Shown piece after piece: positions 12,288 through 24,500 of a stretch of DNA of 64,000 nt; the stretch's first letter is position 1, and every line of letters begins with the position of its first letter. A program made the translations under genes and the position numbers. Source of the DNA: Takakia lepidozioides (taxonomy: Eukaryota; Streptophyta; Takakiopsida; Takakiales; Takakiaceae); the NCBI GenBank assembly GCA_030704615.1, contig CM060734.1:54450042-54514041 (forward strand), read 5' to 3'. Below the pieces are notes generated by a model. The model was not told where the DNA came from. It saw nothing but the letters and a program-made list of their open reading frames with translations, and did no database searches.

Positions 12288-14710
12288 AGCAGCCTCCTCT
12301 CAATTTGCTATGTACCTTCAGACCACCTGCAAATTGAATTGCAACAACACAGTGGAAATGGATGGTCAGTCCATCAGGGTCCCTGCAAGCATAGTATTCC
12401 CTTCATGAATCGATGTCTCTTGAAGAATTCAGTCAGCTGAGGCTGCTTCCAGTATTCAATTTACACTCCCTGCATCTCTGCCTGTATGCTGCTGCCCAGT
12501 TATGTATCCAAGACAACTTTGACTACAGGATATGAAATTGGTATGCAGATTTGGTCCGGTGGGTCTACTGTTAGTCGTGCATGAGTCTACATGGAAGCGG
12601 AATCTTACGGTTTGATGTCCGATGCTGCCAATTTTCTTCCCAATTCTATAGCACGCAATATTTACTCGCTGCCAGCCCGATCCTTCAGCTGCAGGTCGGA
12701 TATAAGTAGCAAGATGGTAAGAAGAATGCGGTGGTGGATGTAATGAAGTTGCACTTGCAAAAAAACCGTCGTCTTTCTCCTAGAACACTACCACACATGC
12801 AGACAGACACACTGCTTCTGTCAGACAACCTGACCCAATACATGAATGTACATATTACATACCACGCTCATCAAGCAGACAATCTCAGCCTCAATCCGTT
12901 CAAGTACCCGCCTCTGCCAGAAGGAAAATTTCAAAGCTCAATTTACGATCGGCTTGCAGCACATTATCTCTGCTGCTCATGCTCACCCACAAGTGCAGGA
13001 GTTTCTCCTCTCTCTCCCCCCCATTCAGAGTAAGATCGATTTCGTTATGAGCTTAGAAAACACCACTCCCTCTACAAGATAAAACAACAATCTCCACAGC
13101 TGCAATCAAATTCACCACAAACCGGAGAAAAAACAAAACTGCAGAAGTAGATCCAAGAGCACACAGATTAATTACCACATGAGGAAGATCCGAATTTCAC
13201 TAAAGTCCCTCAAGATTGTTGGTTGCTTGAACAGATCGATCGTTATCGTCCGTGCAAGGGGAGGATTGAGAGATCTAAATGCACCCTGCACACCACTAGA
13301 ATGACACCTAAACCCTCTCAGATGTCAAATTCTTCGCCTCTATCATCAAAGCTTAACATAAAGAAAATATGCAAGTGGATAAACAAACATCAAAGATGAA
13401 CAAGATGAAGTGGCAGCGCAGCACGAAGGTGGAGGGGAACAAGTAGGAGGCACATGCTCATGGGGTCCACAGGGCCCACACTCTGATCATGAGCTGCCTG
13501 TCTGCTCAATCCATTTCAAACACTCTCCATCATTCCTGCTTGTTTAAGGATGTCCTTCTCTCCCACTGATCTGAAAGAGACGAGCAGAAGACGAAGAGTA
13601 CAACCTCCATAACGGTTCCTCTAAAATTGGTACAACCTCTAGGAAGGTTAACGAGTGCAACCTCCATAAAGGTTGTATCAGACTATCTTCCCTTGACCGG
13701 GTGGCGGGCGGGCCCGGGTGGTGTACACGGAATGTCGGCAAATTTTGGCGTTTTCCGACTGAGATCCAGTCGTCCGTCTGACTCGGTCATGATAATAAAA
13801 TAAAACGAAAATATTATAAAAATACTAAATTGGATTTTAGTCACCATCCGTAGTCTGTTCATCCTTTTTTCATCCTTTGACTAGCTCATTTATTCATACA
13901 TCTGTTGAGCCAGCAAATGTATTCATCCACGTAATTATACAAACTTTCCTATACTCTACATATTTTGAAAATACGTATGTGAACAACAGGCTGTAGACAG
14001 CTTCCTGTCCCTTTGCACGCTCACTCAGTTTTGTCAGCATTCATGATCTGTACAACAATCAGGACTGGGCTGGATTGTTCAGCAAATGCTTACAGAGTAG
14101 GCAGTATAGATCTTAGAGATGGGCTGTTTGCAGTTTTGAATGTATCAATTGATGACCAGTTTCTGATTTAGAGGTAAAAGGCCTTGATCCTTGATCCTTG
14201 GATCATCTATACTGTGAGGAGAGTAATGTACATGCCTCGCACTCACTTTGTTACCTCTTCTTAATTTCGAACGCTGTTACAGGCCTCGGTGAAGGGAAGA
14301 TAAATTGTGGCCCGAGTAAACTGAAGAGCTGACATTGAAGGCTAGCTAGCTGATTTTGTTACAAACTTGTACTAAAGGTGTAAAGGAATGTACAAATTTT
14401 TGACTAATGCTTTCCACTGAGCTTATAAACTAAGTATGTGATAACTTGATTCAGCCGGAACTATCTCCAGATTATCCTATGCCATGGAAAGATGTCATGA
14501 AAAGACTTGGAAGAAGCAGTAGCTAGTGGTCAGCAAGCGCTTGACCTGTCGATGTTGGGGTTGAGTTGTCAGTGGGCTGGACTAATTATATTATGTACTA
14601 TAATATATGATACAGTGAATGGGAGCTGTGAATTTGAAGGGTTTTCTCACCCAGGATGTCGATCGATCTAATAGTCAGCGGCCCAAAACTAAGCATCAGC
14701 TGCTGTATGT
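12288..14710. other. Intergenic: villin 5' side and cyclin 3' side
   Basis: This is the shared region upstream of villin and downstream of the cyclin gene. The villin 5' UTR must lie at its left end. I see no further exon or RNA gene. A GC-rich patch (GGCGGGCGGGCCCGGG) sits near 13702-13720 beside three short direct repeats. Confidence 0.5.
13598..13677 (+). repeat. Three short direct repeats, unit about 20 bp
   Basis: The unit GTACAACCTCCATAACGGTT starts at 13598. Diverged copies start at 13630 and 13655 and share the pattern GT-A/G-CAACCTC then GGTT. Function is unknown. Confidence 0.6.
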
Positions 14711-17700
14711 TTAGTGGTCAAGCCGATCAAGGACGCGGTCCGGAGAGGGAATACTGCTGGCCAAGAGAGGGTCCACCACCATGTCCACCAGTGTCCGGTA
14801 GCATTGCTGGGCTGCAACCTGCAGGAAATTATCCGGGGAGAGTTCCATATCCACACAGAACCAGATATCAGACAGCATGATTATTTAGTTCACTATTCAA
14901 CGATCAATTGTCCCTTGAGGATCTCAACATTAAATTTAGGATTTATGAGTGTACTGAGTGAGCAAGCTGGAAGCGAGGAGATAGAAAACAGTTACACATG
15001 TGTGTTAGTTCTTATGTGTACAACGGAGTCGACTGTCAGTAACTTAATATCCCAGCAAGCTTGAGCTTTCTTTTCACCCTGGGCGAGAAGGGATTGATGG
15101 ATAGGTTACTGCTGCTTGAGTCATGAGTATTTTATTGGTGATTGATCACATGGGTTTGATTGTCTCACTTGGGATTCAGATGATTAGGGTCGGTTTCTTC
15201 TTGGTGTTGTGCAGGAAACAAACTATAACCAGGATTTTTAAAGTCTAAAAATCGAGCATCATTCAGTCCAAACCCAGAGGAGATTTTGTTTTTTGTATCT
15301 TGATCTCAGATTGTGTTTGAATACCGTGTCAACGGCCAAGGCCCTGCGCATGGATGCCATAAGAGAGGCAGCTTGAATGGGCACAGTTTCGTCCAGAAGG
15401 CATTGCATCACACATATGCTTACTACGGATGGCTCATAGCCCAAAAACTCCACCTCTGCACCCGAGGAGCCAAAGATCCTCTGTTATACTCCGGATACAT
15501 TTGAGTTATGGGTTTCCTTCATTTTTCCATCTCGATTCCAAGAAATAACAAGGTTGAACAGTTCAACCTTCTAGGACTTCGTTACAAAAGTTCCCTAGCA
15601 GGCTTAATCCCAAACTTCTTCAGAGATCATGAATTCTCAAGTGGACTCGAGTGCATGATTTTGAAGGAACTTACTCTCGGGGAACATTTGAGCTGAGTAC
15701 TTAGAACTCTTTTGAGTTCATAATCATGTACACAGGACCGTATGATCTGGCACCTATTTAAGAGAGGTAGTTTAAATGTATTGAGAGCTCTTTGACAGAA
15801 GCTTTTCCAGCTCAGTTGAAATCTTAGTAAATCGTCAAATGTTCAAATGTTGTTAGTTGGCGTCCAGGGTAACCCCTGAGACTCAACACACCTGGTAGAA
15901 GGCCCTCTAGGAGCTCATCGGCGCGGAGCCCAGCGAATTTGGAGAGATGAGGGGGGAGTCCAGAGACGGAGAGATGAGCCAGCATGTTGCCCAGAAAATC
16001 AGCCGCTGTAACAGCCAGCATGCGCCACCCCAGTGCTCGCAACACCACCGCCTCCATGCCTCGAATGCTCTCCTCATCGAACATCGGTAAAGCTGGCAGT
16101 GACGCCTGCATATACATTAATTAGTTCAAGATTTAGTAGCGAATTAGGAGTCGAATATCCAATGTTTGAGATATGTATCTAGCTCTAGCAAAACTTTTTC
16201 GTTCCCATTCTCTTGTGGCCTCTAGTGGATAATCAACTGAAAAGTCCTGCGATGTGAACAAACTTGAAGCTTGCCAGCTATATATCACGTGTGCATTAAC
16301 AAGTCCTGTCAACAGTTGAGCTACATCTTCAGATAGGTATTCTCCAGTAGTGACGTTGTCAGGTATGCCAGGAATTACACGAAGACAGGATAAGTTGGGG
16401 GCACAGCTGTCCTCCATTTTCCCAGCAATCCAGAGACACACAGTCGCAGCCAGCTGCATCTCCTCCTGCAGCCCCCACGTTCTCCCTACGTTTAGTGCCC
16501 GTCCCGTTGGTTCTTTTGAGAGTCAACGTACAACTTAGCTCAAATGTGGACTTGGGAAGGAATCTACTGTATACCACTTACATGTGGGGACTGCTTTCCT
16601 CCCGCCCTCCTCCAGGCTTCTGGCCCAGAAACGATCGCATACTTCAGAATCGTGCAATGCTTTAAACAATGTTTAGATTATTTCAAGGATCATAATTTGT
16701 CAACTGGACACCGAGTTGCAATCGCATTTCCAATCTACTGATGAACCTGTGCCTCTCGGATGCGCCGAAATACTTGATATGACACTGTCAATTCTGATCA
16801 ATATATACATTGCATAAGTGGCTTGCACTTTATGTTCCAGTCCACAGAAATGAGTCCGATAATTGAAGTCGTTTAGTTCTCCTGGGCCACATGCAGTTGG
16901 ACCCGAAGTGCCATCAACGGGAATGTGACCTGTGGGCTACCTTGAATGATGCCCTAGGAAGGGTCAGAAAATGTATTATATCAGCCCGGTGTTGATCATG
17001 ATTTGGGTGTACTAATAGAGAGAGAAGACTCCGGCGTAACTAAGAGTTGTTTCTCCTTTCGACTACTGCCCCTCAAATGGGTGTACTGATAAGCTTGGTG
17101 TAAATTTCATATATCATTCTCGTCTCATATACGTGTAGTACATGAATGCAGATTTAGCCTGCTGGCACTCGGACCTGCAAGATGAGAGAACTAACCAGGA
17201 TCATACTTCGTTTGAGAGAGAGAAACCGGTCAAGAAACGCCACTGCATGTGCTGCTGTCAAAGTGCTCAGCTTGAGAATTCCCCCGAGCTGAAGATACAC
17301 AGAACAATGAGAGGACAAAAAAAATTGCTCAAGAGAATAGTCTCAGTGGAATTTTCTCCTATGTAGACTAAGTGATCAGATCGAGCGTCAAAATATATGT
17401 TCGATTGGGCTTAATTATCATGTTACGAGTGTTCCTCCACAACGGGTAATATTAAACATCATGTACAGCACCGTTGCACACTCTCTAGGAAACTGTGAGG
17501 TTGAGGAACTGATCATTCAGATCTGGGCTGCATCAGAAGCCGACCGTCTGTGCAGGATTTGTAGAAGCTTTCCCGAGGGCCCATTGAGGAGGTCTGGTTT
17601 GGGTGGGAGTTGCACCCAGTTGGGTAGCCTGTCAATCGTCTAGAAGGAAGGAATTCAGTTTCACCTGAAGATTGTGAAATGTTCCCGTACCTGAAAAATC

Positions 17701-18092
17701 CAGTACACACACTTCCTCCGGGCGCTGCTCAGAGTCCTTCCGCATGATACGGCTTCTGTAGCTGCAAAGCCCATAAGACTCTGTACGTAAATCCTTGAGA
17801 GTCTGTAATGTACTGCCGTCTCCCTCTCCAGCAGCACTTTCATGGCATCGGCAAACTCCAGCTTTACCTGCACGGCATCAGCCGTATCGGTACTGGATAT
17901 CGCTGGCCGATCCTGGTGCTGTGTATCACATGGTACAGTGCCTTCACATTCTGGAATATTTTCAGTGAGTCGTGGAAGTGGCAGAATTTCCTTACATAAC
18001 TCGATATCAGAGATTGAAACAGTCAGTTTCTGATCACTGGATAAGAGGCCTTGTAGCTGGGCATCAGGGCATAGTAGCTCGAACAGTAACAT
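14711..18092 (-). CDS. CYCD: D-type cyclin, 7 exons, 365 aa
   Basis: D-type cyclins activate CDKA and promote G1/S entry through the retinoblastoma-related pathway. Exons in coding order: 18092-17691, 17492-17444, 16641-16582, 16485-16379, 16105-15890, 15480-15325, 14818-14711; 1098 nt, all in phase. The cyclin box runs from ARRKCVYWIFQ through LCDRFWARS and RTWGLQEEMQLAATVCLWIAGKMED to ESIRGMEAVVLRALGWRM and FLGYEPSVV. The last exon holds the typical CY-x-L and SP-x-x-VLD tail. These are the D-cyclin landmarks WILKV, DRFL, QLLSVACLSLAAKMEE, ME-LVL-ALGWR and FLxYxPS. The N-terminus MLLFELLCPDA has LxCx followed by D, where D cyclins usually have LxCxE. Exon 2 (49 nt) has a plain donor (ACCC|GTTGTG) and is the least certain border. 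Upstream of 18092 the frame stays open (CTQIVEQRA), so an earlier start after an upstream exon is possible. Confidence 0.85.
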
Positions 18093-19146
18093 GGCCCTCT
18101 GCTCAACAATTTGGGTGCACCTGAAGTTGTCTAAAGTGCGTGAGTGTGACCAAATCTATGTGCATAGTCTCCCGGAAGATCACAACAGGTTCTACACTGT
18201 ATATATATGAAGTTAAAGAGGTGGCTCAGGGAGAGCACCGCCAAGCGGTCACCTGGGGCGTTACTCAGGTGCAGGTTTTTCTTCACACACTCGAGAACTG
18301 CTAGAAAACCTGCAAGTTCTGAAAAGCAAAGCTTGGCCAGCCAGCGTATACAACGTACAAGATCGAGATCTCCAGGGTCAGCGAGCGGAATGGTTTTCAA
18401 ATCTGGGCAACTAAAAGAGTCTAGAGATGTATACGTCCATGCAGTCTAGCTGTTTGTAAAACTACAAGATCCGCATCCACATCTAAACGCTGCCGCTCAG
18501 ACAAGTGCTCACATATAGAACCTCAAATTCAGAGGGACATACAATGGTGCACGGGTGATGGATCGAGAAACCAGATCAACTGCAATTTGTGCGAACTACG
18601 AGCTGAAACCTCACAGAGATGGGAAATTTTTGTGGCCCGGGTGTGATTGCGAGAAGAGATATCACAAGGAGAGAGAGAGGGGCCGGCAGAGTGGTGTGTA
18701 AAGAGAGAGGCAGTGGGGGGTCCCAAGAACGAGACGGCCTCAACGGTCGCCGAGTCCTGCGTACATGACCGCCTGGCGCTCTATACGGGCCAGCCCATAC
18801 CCCCCCTATACCTAAGTATCCTCCCAATACGCATTTGCCCCCTGTTAATCATAATTAGTTACTAATTAGTTACTTCGACGAGGCAGTACGCGGAATGTAC
18901 TCACAGTATTTGGGCTTAGTGACATAAGTCGTCGGTTAATGGGTACCGTAGGCAGTGAAAATACGGTATATGTTTCCGGGTACCGTATTTGAAGGCTGTA
19001 TGGGTAACTAGTGAGTTACTAGGCGGTAGATGATTAGTAAGTTACTATACAATCCTCAGCTCGATTGCTCCATCATCGCCCTTTCACTGCCTCTGTGATT
19101 TTTTTGTTTTTTGTTTTTGTCTTTTTATTATTAATTACCATTCCGG

Positions 19147-19232
19147 ATAATAATAATAATAACAATAACAATAATAATAATAATAATCTGAAAGGGGATC
19201 AATGAAGCATTATGTATTATTATTATTATTAT
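19147..19232 (+). repeat. TAA/TTA microsatellites
   Basis: A (TAA)n run with a few CAA units at 19147-19189 is followed by an inverted (TTA)n run at about 19212-19232. The pair could fold into a hairpin. Confidence 0.85.
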
Positions 19233-19844
19233 TACAAAAATACATTAGTGAAGTAATATTGGGTTGTGAACATGCTCTGGGGTGCTCTTGGGTGACCACA
19301 CCAAAAATGAAAAAAGAAAATGTCGCGAAGAAGAAGAAAGAGTGTAGCGGAAATGAGTGCAAGGCCGTCCCAAATAATAACAACAACATGGCTCATGATG
19401 CTCCAATACCCACCCCAATCTTCCAAATCAACATCGACACCGGCCGGAAAGCCGTGGAAGTCGTGAGTGCGCTCCAACGGACGGATACCTTCGAGTGCGA
19501 TAAACAAATTTCAAAAATACACAATGGTAGGGTATCTAACTAGATAGCATAGAATCTACTGACCACTAAGTACCTATGATTTTACAAAATATTTAGAATA
19601 AAACAATGATTAGAAAAATATATCGATAAATCATGTCACTTCTAGTAAGATTAGGTTAGTGCTTAGTTTAGCAATCGATTTAGTTATTAGGGCACAGATT
19701 AGTGAATGTGAACAAGTTGTGAGGCAGATGGATGGATGATAAATTAATACAGCTGGAGTGGTATGATCTTCTCCCCACCACCCACCCCCCCACCCCGGGT
19801 GGCTTTTCTTGCCATTGGATTCTTGGTTGATGGGATCGCACTTC

Positions 19845-19877
<33 letters not shown>

Positions 19878-19884
19878 AGAGAGA
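19845..19884 (+). repeat. (GA)n microsatellite
   Basis: An uninterrupted GA run of about 14 units, one AA break, then five more units. Confidence 0.9.
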
Positions 19885-21529
19885 TGTGGGAAGGCTGTTG
19901 GAGCTCCTAACATGACATTAGTGGTATGAATCCTGTGTGAATTGAGATGGCCCCTCTACAAACTTATAACAGGATGACCTATATGCAGCTTAATTAAATT
20001 GGTGAAGAGTGTGATGAAGTATAGAGCAGGGTTGATCTGTGAAATGAAGGCTGTAATGCTGCAGCAGACAGTCTGCAATGTAGGGCAGACAGCTTAACTC
20101 GGTTATGAACACGGTTTCCTCATTGTGACTACACTACAGCAGATCATCAGATAATACTCCCTCCCGGATAGCCCAGGTTTCCTGCAACAATGATGAAGAT
20201 CATGAGTATACAGAGTATGATCAGCAAGGCCTCCGGTCTGTTTGCATTCCCTTTGTGGCATGTGCTCGCTCACTTTTTGTCAAATTTCTTCTAATGTAAA
20301 AAGTTACAGCTATGCGTTGTTTGTACTGCTATTAGCAGCTTTTTATTGACAGCGTTGTGTTAGATGGTAATACTTTTCTGCATTGTTCATAAGCTTTTAA
20401 CACACTAGAGTCTCAGTACTGTAGTTTATTGCAATAGAGTATGAGTTGATTGCAATCTGATCCTCTGCATGCGATGATACCGCAGCTAATACTGACCCAT
20501 AAGCAAAGCAATAGCCTGATGCTTTTGATTGCAGAAGCTCATGGATAATGATTTCATTCTCGGGACTGATAGAAATCACTATAAGCAACTTCAAGTGCGT
20601 TGAGAGCATAAGCTCATGTAATTTGGCTGCTTCAGATTCACTCACAGCACAGCACTTAACCACATCACCATCTCATAATCATGTAAGTTATTGAAATTAC
20701 CATAAAGCCTCTTGTCACAACACCCCAGCACTACGAAGTAAGAAAGCTTTAAAGTGGGTTCAGCAGGCATACAAAGATCAGCTAAGGGGAAAAAAGGAGT
20801 TGAAGGTGGGAGATTAATGAAATAAATCATAACATTATGGGGTTTGGACCCTTATACAGAGAGTGGCAAGGCAGGCCCAATATGCAGGCCTTGGACCAAA
20901 GCTTTCTCTTCCAAATGTCTCCACCAAAGGGTTCCAGTGCGGTTGCAAAGTGCATTGATGTCAGCAGATTCTGTGTAGTGTCCGTCTGTCAAAGATACAA
21001 AGAGAACTTACCCTGTGCTAATGGGGTCGCCTCCTATACAAGATGAATGAAAAAAATGGGGATCCAGCTAGTCTCCAATGGGATAGTTTTGGTCATGCAC
21101 ATGCTCTGCGGCACCTTAGACAACTCCAACCCCGTTGGACGTAAATGAGGACTGGCTTAGTATCCGCAACCTCTTGCCCTTGCACACTGCTCAAGTCCCT
21201 GTTGTTCTTTCCAGAAACTGGAAACTACCCAATACTGTAATGAGCTCACAAGGCCTTCTGATGAGATTGTCCTTCTTGACCTCCTTTTTGTCTCGTTTTC
21301 CTCCTTAATGAACATACATAGCCAGCAATCACAGCTATCCTTGCCCTAACAGATTTAATGGATGGTACAAGCAGCTAAAAAGCCCGCAGCAATATCTGGG
21401 GCGAAAGGGCAGCAGCACACTAGCAAATAAATAACCAAAGACGTGACGTACAATGTACAACCAAGGAGGTGTGGTGGGATCTCTGTAGATCACAAGATGA
21501 TGTGGAGTATCCATGTTGACCAACAATGG

Positions 21530-24500
21530 CTAAAAGTCCAGCTCTGCTTGCTGTTTAGCTGCATGGGCTGTCCAATAAGCATGTGCCCGTGTCACCCTCT
21601 CCAGCAGCTCTTGAGGCACTGGCTCCCCCCTCCGCTGGTGTGGTGCGATTCGTGCAGTGTGGACGAGGGTCTTCCATTTGTCCTGTCAGTCACAGTAGAT
21701 AGGTGCATCTTTAGCATGTTTTCATATCAGACAAGGCCTGTTGGCCAGAAGTCCAGCAGAGAAATTTGGTCAACATCCAAGAACCTCCAACATGTAAAAG
21801 AGTTCTAACACCCAAACAACTAACCAATCTAGTAAGGGTTGTCTCATCTGCAAATTTCTGAAGAATATTAGAATCTCATTGCATAGGTCTGCCACGGGCA
21901 CGTAATGCAATAAAAAAGAAACCTTGAGATCAACATAGGTGCGATGCTTGGCCTGATCAAAAGCCCGCAACTTAACATCGCGCCACCTGAAATGACAACC
22001 AATATTCAGAATGTGAGCCATGCATGGGCTTGGATGCTTTTTTCTGGCTACTCTGCTACTCAAAATCACTTGGTAGGATGGGGGGGGGGTTGAAGTCATG
22101 GAACATATTCAAGTCCACACATGCATGCCAACACCAACTTTAGTAACACCCAACAGACTTGCTGTACCTGCCAGTGCCGTGCTTCTCCACGGCATGAACA
22201 AGGGCTTCAACCTCAGCAACACTGAAAGGGCGGCGTACACGACGCTTGCCAACATCAAGCGACCGGGATATCTTTTGACGCGTAGCCACCAGTGCCATGC
22301 TGGGTACATTGTCTCCTGTAGCCATGCCTGGATGCAGAATGATTGCCCCAGACCCTCCCACCAGAGAATCATGTGCAATGTCCTGGGATAACATGGAAGG
22401 AGGCTCCTGCTCATTCTTGGCACGACGACTAGCATCTGCCTGTGCCCGAATCGCTGCCAAGGCCCCTGCTGCAGCCACCCGTGTTGAGTGAGGGGAAAGC
22501 GACATCCGTTCATTGAGGTGTGGTTTGGTCTTTCCTCCATTGCACCCTTTTGAGGGGTCGTCAGGTGTCACAGAGAATGTGAGACCTGCATGCTTACTGT
22601 CTACATACCCCTGTTGATCCCCAGCCATGGGTGGTCCATATGCCGCCTCTTTGTCCAATGCTGTTCCACTCACCTTGGTGGATCGTCCCTTCCCAAGACA
22701 GCGGCCTCCTCCGTCACCGCAACTGGAGAGTCCTGGCACCCCAAAGACAGGATACCTGCAACATGATACAGGGAATAAATTTCATGCCCTGCTACAGGTA
22801 TCTGTGGGAAAGCAGGAACTGCCATGGCCCCTTTTGCAACTCTTTTGCCCAAGTTTTTTGCGTGAGTCCCATCTGCTCAGAAATCCAAGTTTTCAGGAGA
22901 CTGCAGCACTTCTGCTAGTGAGAAGGACCAGGCTAAGTAAACGACATGTTAGGATAACTGCCAGAACTTTGTTAAGCAGGTTTGCAGTATGAATACTGGC
23001 GGGCCCATAGAGGGAAGGATGGCACAGGCGACGGACCCACAGAGGTGCTGATATTGCCAGCCAGTATGAAAGGATCAGGCATAGGAATGTACCCCAAGGA
23101 AACAATTGCAGGCAGAAGCAAGACAGAAAAAGAGAAAAGTGAGAGTGCGAAATCAGAGGAGTGTCAACAGCAGCTGCGGTGAGATGCATACCGAGGTGAT
23201 GGCTGATTGACAGCACGCGTTAGCACGAGGAGAGGATCTTCAGAGGTGGCAGATGGAGAAGTGGGGACAGGACTAGGTTCCAGCATGAAGCCCAGTGAAT
23301 CCGGCTTCGCACTTCGAGATATCCCCATTTGTGACAGGGTTGCGCCCTCATCTGCCACCTTTTTGCCTTGCATCAACACACGCACTCGCAGGCCTCCTCC
23401 AAGCATGTTCATGGCCGCATCCATAACTGCTCTCTGTGTTTCAGTGAGAGACAGTGGTCAGATTGTCTTTGTGGAATCTACCAGATAGAAAACACTTGTA
23501 CATATTGTACTGCCAGACTAGCATCCAACAGATGGCCCAGTGGTTAGGGCACAAGGCCACCTTACAAGCAGTCGTGGGTTCAAAACCACATAGGTTTATG
23601 TTGGATGTCACCAGCCAACCCAGCTATAAAAGGGGGGGTCACTGGCTCAACCGGAAACCTAATGTGTGGGTGGCTACCTCGGGACTTCTGACTCCACGGA
23701 GGAGTTCTGGCCATTAGAAGGTGTCCACCTTGCAAACGGAAGGCAGAACTTCCGGGTGAGAGGACGCCGCGATTTACGCTAGCTTTGGCAAGAGTCGACC
23801 TTTTTTTTCAACAGCCAGACTGTCCAGCTGTGAAATAGGAACTTGGAAGGGACTATCCCAACCACAACCAGGCATAGAACCTTGGCATCTCACATAGACC
23901 AAATCAGACGTAATGTCAACTACTAAAAAGTTCATTAATAAACGTGACCAATCAGTTTTGTGAGCATAAGCCTTCCTTTCCTCTGACCGCCATCTGTGTT
24001 TAGAGGTGTGACCATAACCAACAGGAAGAACAAGAAAAGCTTACCTTAAGGCTCGCAACACTTGCTGATTCTGGTAAATCCACAAAAAGCTCTGGAACAG
24101 TGAATGACTTGATGCTGAACTTAACTGCAGTAGGATGTACACACAGGTATGATAGGAAGACATCAGCTCAGAATGACATGGAGAGACATGCAGAGGTACC
24201 CACATTTGGCACACCAATGACATCATCATCCCACACTAGGAACCGGACTTCACATGTTACTAAAGTACAGTAAACATCTAAAAGAAGAAGCCTCCCCAAT
24301 TACTTCATCCTCTCATTCTCAATCCTTAAAGACCATCCCAGAGAGTTCTAACGACTGGTTCTAACAGGCCAGACAAAGCCAAAACCCAAAGGCGTTCCAA
24401 GTATTTACTACTTGCATGGTAAGACCAGAACAGAGGACAACATTCCATCAAGTGCATACCTTGAGATTCGATTGACTTCTTGGAACACAGTTTTGAAGGG

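Larger units (their letters stand above)
18093..21529. other. Intergenic region with microsatellites
   Basis: No gene could be supported. The minus-strand frame at 18131-18400 sits just upstream of the cyclin start and may be 5' UTR. Frames near 19.2-19.5 kb and 20.4-20.8 kb match nothing I know. Microsatellites occur near 19.15-19.23 kb and 19.85 kb. Around 18.85-19.05 kb the motifs AGTTACT and GGGTACCGTA recur several times. Confidence 0.5.

Noticed and set aside
19232-19507. 91-aa minus-strand frame with a hydrophobic C-terminal half
   Set aside because: It overlaps microsatellites, has no start context or recognised domain, and lacks splice partners.
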